A DNA stretch of 64,000 nucleotides from NCBI RefSeq assembly GCF_000425485.1, contig NZ_AUDN01000020.1:86941-150940 (forward strand). The letters run 5' to 3'. The notes under the pieces were generated by a model. The model saw only the letters and a list, made by a program, of their open reading frames with translations. It did not search any database and was not told where the DNA came from. Positions within the stretch are counted from its first letter, which is position 1, and each line of letters starts with the position of its first letter. A program made the position numbers and the translations under genes. Shown here piece after piece: positions 60,593-64,000 of this stretch. Origin of the DNA: Flavobacterium tegetincola DSM 22377. GTDB taxonomy: Bacteria; Bacteroidota; Bacteroidia; Flavobacteriales; Flavobacteriaceae.

Positions 60593-61519
60593 TTAATTAA
60601 CAAGGAGTAATTGATACTGCTTTGGCGTCATGCCCTCATGCTTTTTAAAAAGTCGGCTAAAGTAATTTGCATTTTCAAAACCGGACAAATAACACACTTC
60701 ATTGATTTGAATACTTGGATTTTTGAGTAATTTCTTGGCACACTTCAATTTTTCATTTAAAATAAATTCAAGTGGACTCATACCCAATTCGCGTTTAAAA
60801 AACCGGTAAAAGGAAGTGGTACTCATGCTAGTGATGCTGCTTAATTTTTTCAGGCTCACGTCTTCTTTCAAGTTCTTCTGGATGTACTCCGTAATGTAAT
60901 TTATGGGTTTGTTTTTAGACACAGTCAAATTTGGATTGTCCAATTCCTTTATGGTTTGCGTCTGTATGATCCGGACCAATAACTCTTGTAAAGTCAAGTC
61001 TGCAAGCACATCTTTTGTTATTGAAGTACTCATGCATTCTCGCATTAATTTATTTATGGTCGTGGCCAAATCAATATTGTTATAGAAAAAATAATTGTGG
61101 AAGTCCAATTCCCACATTTGATTTTCTCCCACTTTGGGATAGCGCTCGTTTAAAAATTGAAGGGTTTCAGTAATCTTGTTTCGATCAATTGCTAACGCGA
61201 TGCATTGCGTAGGATGCTCTTTAGAAGCTTCTGGAAAATCAATTTTCATTTTCACATTTGCAGGAATAACCAAGGTTTCGCCCGGAAGATATTCAAAAGC
61301 GGGATCGTCGTATAAATGCATTATTTTTTTGCCACGCATCATGCTTGTAACCACCAAATCATTAAATTGAAGTGGTACCAACTCTGACTTTTCGTAGGTT
61401 TCAAAAATGTTTAATTCGCAATGATTTAAAGAATATACAGACCTATTTTCAACTAAAGTTTTTAAAGACTTTTCTGTTGTAAGAGCTGGAAGATGCAACT
61501 TATCATGCTGGTGAATCAT
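60593..61519 (-). CDS. AraC-family transcriptional regulator
   Basis: A 308-residue regulator convergent with, and probably controlling, the aldehyde/alcohol dehydrogenase set. Residues 1-200 form an AraC-type N-terminal sensing domain (LVVTSMMRGKKIMHLYDD, YLPGETLVIPANVKM). The C-terminal pair of helix-turn-helix motifs is intact: SLKKLSSITSMSTTSFYRFFKRELGMSPLEFI and NEVCYLSGFENANYFSRLFKKHEGMTPKQY. No operator was identified. The ligand is unknown; an alcohol or aldehyde is a natural guess from position only. Confidence 0.9.
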   Translation of the reverse strand: MIHQHDKLHLPALTTEKSLKTLVENRSVYSLNHCELNIFETYEKSELVPLQFNDLVVTSMMRGKKIMHLYDDPAFEYLPGETLVIPANVKMKIDFPEASKEHPTQCIALAIDRNKITETLQFLNERYPKVGENQMWELDFHNYFFYNNIDLATTINKLMRECMSTSITKDVLADLTLQELLVRIIQTQTIKELDNPNLTVSKNKPINYITEYIQKNLKEDVSLKKLSSITSMSTTSFYRFFKRELGMSPLEFILNEKLKCAKKLLKNPSIQINEVCYLSGFENANYFSRLFKKHEGMTPKQYQLLLVN

Positions 61520-61596
61520 ATTTAATTTTTAAAAAATTTACATTTTGAAAGATAAAAAAAATCTACCGAAAATAGTCTAACCAAGTACTATTTTAA

Positions 61597-62460
61597 CTAA
61601 AGCACTTCGCCCACATGTTTTTTAATGTTTTCAGCTATTTTTTGCGTAGGCAAATCATTTTCATCATTCCCAAAAGGGTCTTCAATTTCTTCTGCAATAA
61701 GTTCTAAACTTGCCAAAACATAGAAGATAAAAACCACTACCGGAATTACATAATAGCCCAAGCTAAAGGCGTAGCCAAAAGGCAAAGTCATAATGTAGAA
61801 GAAAATAAACTTTTTGATAAATGCGCTATACGAGTAGGGAATCGGGGTGTTTTTAATGCGTTCGCAAGCGCCACAAACTTCGGTAAATGATTTAATTTCA
61901 TCATTTAATACAATCAGTTGGTCGCCGGTAATTTGACCTGAAACATATAATTTATTGATGCGCTCAAAAATCTTCATTGCCACTTGATTGGGCAGGTGAA
62001 TTTTGTGATCTATTTCTAATTCTAAATCATCAAAAAGCTGCAACGCCGTTTCCTCATTTTTCAAGTGCTTATTTAAAACAGTTGCGTAATGCGGAATGAT
62101 CGTTCTAAAAAATGTTTTGTCATCTTCCGAAGTCAAAATCACACTTAATTTTAAAGCAAAATTTCGACTGTTATTGACCAACGTACCCCAAAGTTTTCGA
62201 CCTTCCCACCATCTGTCGTAAGCCGTATTGGTTCTGAAAACCAGCAAAAGTGAAATTACAAAACCCAACATACCATGCATGATGGTAATGTTTTTAATAT
62301 TGTTCTGCGAAGACAAATTTAGATAGGTGATTTCCAAATATTCTATGATTCCGCAATACAGACCAATCGCTAACATGATAGGAATCAACTGTCTGAACGT
62401 GTCGCCTTTGTGAAAACGAAAAATGAAGGTAAACCAATCTTTGGTATTGTATGAAACCAT
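61597..62460 (-). CDS. Bestrophin-family (UPF0187) channel protein
   Basis: A 287-residue membrane protein with four predicted helices. The N-terminal IIEYLEITYL and HGMLGFVISLLLVFRTNTAYDRWWEGRKLWGTLVNNSRNFA are characteristic of bacterial bestrophins (for example KpBest), pentameric anion or cation channels; the DRWWEGRKLWG motif is the clearest mark. The C-terminal half has IPVVVFIFYVLASLELIAEEIEDPFGNDENDLP, also conserved. Ion specificity cannot be read off; bacterial members may conduct sodium. It has a -7 element just upstream and no partner gene. Confidence 0.9.
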   Translation of the reverse strand: MVSYNTKDWFTFIFRFHKGDTFRQLIPIMLAIGLYCGIIEYLEITYLNLSSQNNIKNITIMHGMLGFVISLLLVFRTNTAYDRWWEGRKLWGTLVNNSRNFALKLSVILTSEDDKTFFRTIIPHYATVLNKHLKNEETALQLFDDLELEIDHKIHLPNQVAMKIFERINKLYVSGQITGDQLIVLNDEIKSFTEVCGACERIKNTPIPYSYSAFIKKFIFFYIMTLPFGYAFSLGYYVIPVVVFIFYVLASLELIAEEIEDPFGNDENDLPTQKIAENIKKHVGEVL

Positions 62461-62479
62461 TAAGCTAAATTATTTTCTT

Positions 62480-62487
62480 CAAATTTA
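62480..62487 (-). promoter_or_regulatory. -7 promoter element for the bestrophin gene
   Basis: The minus strand reads TAAATTTG, 20 bp upstream of the ATG at 62460. Confidence 0.45.
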
Positions 62488-62825
62488 AGCGAAAAAAGAC
62501 TGCTATTCTATTGAAATTTTAAATTCCAACCACCTTTTTCTTGGTAATTTCAGGAATTTTAGCTTATGATAGTATCCAAGTGTTTCGGAATGTAGTCTTT
62601 ACATCGTTTAATTGAGCGGTTCTAGTGTTCTTTTTTACTCGGTTTGGTTGATTTTGATAGTGTTTTGTGGTTTTTAGGAAATGGACCTTTTTTTCTGACG
62701 GGTTGGGATTAAATGTATATATTTGAGAATCGAAAAGATATAAAAAGTTGTATAGACTTGAGTATATCTAGTAGTTGGCGGTAATTCTACAAGATCGACT
62801 ATGAAGAACAAATATTGAATAATTT
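62488..62825. other. Non-coding gap before the 340-residue orphan gene
   Basis: No gene is visible. The stretch contains a TATATTTG -7-like sequence at 62718-62725 with no good -33 partner, and the left arm of an inverted repeat at 62774-62788. Composition is locally T-rich on the plus strand. Confidence 0.5.
62774..62788. repeat. Left arm of an inverted repeat bracketing the orphan gene
   Basis: GTTGGCGGTAATTCT is the near-perfect reverse complement (14 of 15) of AGAACTACCGCCAAC at 63848-63862. Confidence 0.65.
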
Positions 62826-63848
62826 ATGGCAAGAATATATTATCACGAAGAAAAATTAAGTGGACAAGCTTTTGAAAATAATGTAACTAATTTACAATTA
62901 TTTGATTTCATTTTCAATAATACCAACAGTAACAAATTTGAAACTGAACCTGTTTTAAGTAGTTCTTTTTTTGGATTATTAAAATCAAAAAAAGAAATTT
63001 TTAAAACTGTACTAATTTCCAGAGATGGGATAAATTACAATACAACGGAAGGGAATTTCTATTTACCAAAAGCAATTATTTTTTATGATGAAGACGATTA
63101 TAATTTCCCGTCTGAATTTTATTTCATTGCAAAATTGGGTGATAAAATTGAAATTCGTAAATGCAACGGCGGAAAAGACATAAAATGGTTTCAGATTCCT
63201 GACTTACATAAAGAAATAATAGACATCAAAATAATTTCAAAAATAGAAAATACGATTTTGGAAGTTAAAAGGCTTGTTGAAACAACATACAACAAACAAA
63301 TTGATATTGACAAGGAAGAGAAAAAAGAAGATGAACTTAGGAAAGTTGAAGAGAATAGACCTTTCTTGACCGAAATTCAAAAAAATGCGTATAAAGAATT
63401 GACTGAAATGTGCATCGGTTTAAACTCAAAAAAGAAAAAAGTCACTCATTTTATTGAAAAGCTTAAAAACTATGACAAAGACAGTGAATATTTGACAACA
63501 CTTAATTTTGTAATGGACTTTTCGGATGAAAACAAAATTCCATTTATTTTGAGATTAGATTGGAAAGCAGAAATAGAAGATTTAGAATGGGCCTTGATAT
63601 CATCATTAAAAGAAAATTTTAATTTATCAATTGATTTACCTAGTTCAGTAAATTATGACAAAAAAGCATCTGTATCCTCTGACAACGTTTTCGAAGATTT
63701 TGATAAACCATTACGAAAAAATGGACTTCAAATAGGATTTATCGACACAAAATCAGATGAATATATTATCGTAATGCATAAAATATCGGACAAAGGTAAA
63801 GTAGTAAGTGCAGTAAATGAAATCGGATATGAATATTTTGACAGATAA
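62826..63848 (+). CDS. Orphan 340-residue protein of unknown function
   Basis: No family recognised. The protein is soluble, with no signal peptide or membrane helix. The N-terminal part (MARIYYHEEKLSGQAFENN, then LFDFIFNNTNS and a beta-rich segment to about residue 165) is followed by a Glu/Lys-rich coiled-coil-like linker (about 170-200) and a second alpha/beta part ending in ISDKGKVVSAVNEIGYEYF. It lies between 15-bp inverted repeats (62774-62788, 63848-63862), the right one beginning within its stop codon, and is followed by hairpin-rich DNA. A/T-rich codon use resembles accessory genes. It may be a mobile cassette. Confidence 0.7.
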   Translation: MARIYYHEEKLSGQAFENNVTNLQLFDFIFNNTNSNKFETEPVLSSSFFGLLKSKKEIFKTVLISRDGINYNTTEGNFYLPKAIIFYDEDDYNFPSEFYFIAKLGDKIEIRKCNGGKDIKWFQIPDLHKEIIDIKIISKIENTILEVKRLVETTYNKQIDIDKEEKKEDELRKVEENRPFLTEIQKNAYKELTEMCIGLNSKKKKVTHFIEKLKNYDKDSEYLTTLNFVMDFSDENKIPFILRLDWKAEIEDLEWALISSLKENFNLSIDLPSSVNYDKKASVSSDNVFEDFDKPLRKNGLQIGFIDTKSDEYIIVMHKISDKGKVVSAVNEIGYEYFDR

Positions 63849-63862
63849 GAACTACCGCCAAC
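63848..63862. repeat. Right arm of an inverted repeat bracketing the orphan gene
   Basis: AGAACTACCGCCAAC; its first base is the last base of the TAA stop. It leads into a hairpin-rich block. A similar word, ATGCCGTCAAC, follows at 63926-63936. Confidence 0.65.
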
Positions 63863-63866
63863 AGCT

Positions 63867-63935
63867 AAGGTTTCGTTGCGTTCGGAGAACGAACAATGAA
63901 ACCTGTGTTGAACGGAACCGATTACATGCCGTCAA
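63867..63935. repeat. Two stem-loops downstream of the orphan gene
   Basis: First hairpin: AGGTTTCGTTGCGTTCG and CGAACAATGAAACCT pair around GAGAA with one mismatch and one bulge (63867-63904). The flanking CAACA/TGTTG extends it. Second hairpin: GTTGAACGG and CCGTCAAC around 63907-63935. Their function is unknown; they resemble folded cassette-boundary DNA more than a terminator. Confidence 0.55.
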
Positions 63936-63973
63936 CACTTATGGAGTTATCGTAAAGCGTTTTGAAGAATATC

Positions 63974-64000
63974 AAGAGGATTAGATGATCCTCTTTTTTT
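63974..64000 (+). terminator. Rho-independent terminator at the right end
   Basis: AAGAGGAT/ATCCTCTT stem with a 6-base loop followed by a T run to the window end. It may serve the orphan gene's transcript. Confidence 0.75.

Noticed and set aside
63848..63935. Integron attC-like site
   Set aside because: The core words (CCGCCAAC and CCGTCAAC) do not match the attC consensus RYYYAAC/GTTRRRY, and no integrase gene is in the window. It is kept only as a hairpin-rich flank.

Overview
The window is chromosomal DNA from a low-GC member of the Bacteroidota, most likely Flavobacteriaceae and close to Flavobacterium. The evidence is a type IX secretion sorting domain (40254-41354), the Bacteroidota -7 promoter motif TAnnTTTG ahead of many genes, weak or absent Shine-Dalgarno sites, Gln as the first residue after many signal peptides, and typical families such as DUF4834, the DUF3276 PUR-like protein, a long NusB and monomeric isocitrate dehydrogenase. 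No rRNA, tRNA, CRISPR array, transposase, phage or plasmid gene was seen.

Layout. 1-7.1 kb: a DEAD-box helicase cut by the window edge, a DUF1456/SGNH hydrolase/rdgB operon, a secreted esterase, a TerB-like protein and uvrB. 7.2-16.3 kb: an ABC exporter, then thiN-nudK-unknown-rlmF, monomeric icd, rplS with a candidate leader, a secreted PepSY-like protein and trmD. 16.3-24.2 kb: an SDR enzyme, an 839-bp gene-poor gap holding a palindrome and a decayed secreted-protein gene, an MFS exporter, a cyclophilin-FKBP fusion, a thioredoxin-like protein, csaA, a PUR protein and a second ABC exporter. 24.3-35.4 kb: an amino acid dehydrogenase, nusB-DUF1573-yajC, a class V PLP enzyme, a lipid A-type acyltransferase, rhomboid, SIMPL, two tandem msrB genes, hydrolases and a CoA-disulfide-reductase-like enzyme. 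35.4-47.4 kb: pabB-tilS-dsbD, a T9SS-sorted protein with a broken partial copy beside it, a PH-domain protein, a DAO-type oxidase, comM, and an acetyltransferase/outer-membrane protein pair. 47.4-57.3 kb: DUF4834, YfhO, a glycosyltransferase and a flippase (cell-surface glycan), a DoxD-DoxA fusion and pheT. 57.5-60.6 kb: an aldehyde dehydrogenase, a butanediol-type dehydrogenase and DUF779, with a convergent AraC regulator. The end holds a bestrophin-like channel and an orphan 340-residue gene bracketed by inverted repeats.

Functional themes are housekeeping (repair, translation, nucleotide hygiene), thiol and redox maintenance (DsbD, two MsrB, thioredoxin-like and CoADR-like proteins), envelope assembly, and alcohol/aldehyde oxidation. 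I found no clear new defence or mobile system. The most unusual signals are the inverted-repeat-bracketed orphan gene near the right end, the relic of a second T9SS protein, a secreted-protein gene broken by a stop at its predicted signal-peptidase site, and three families of palindromic intergenic repeats.
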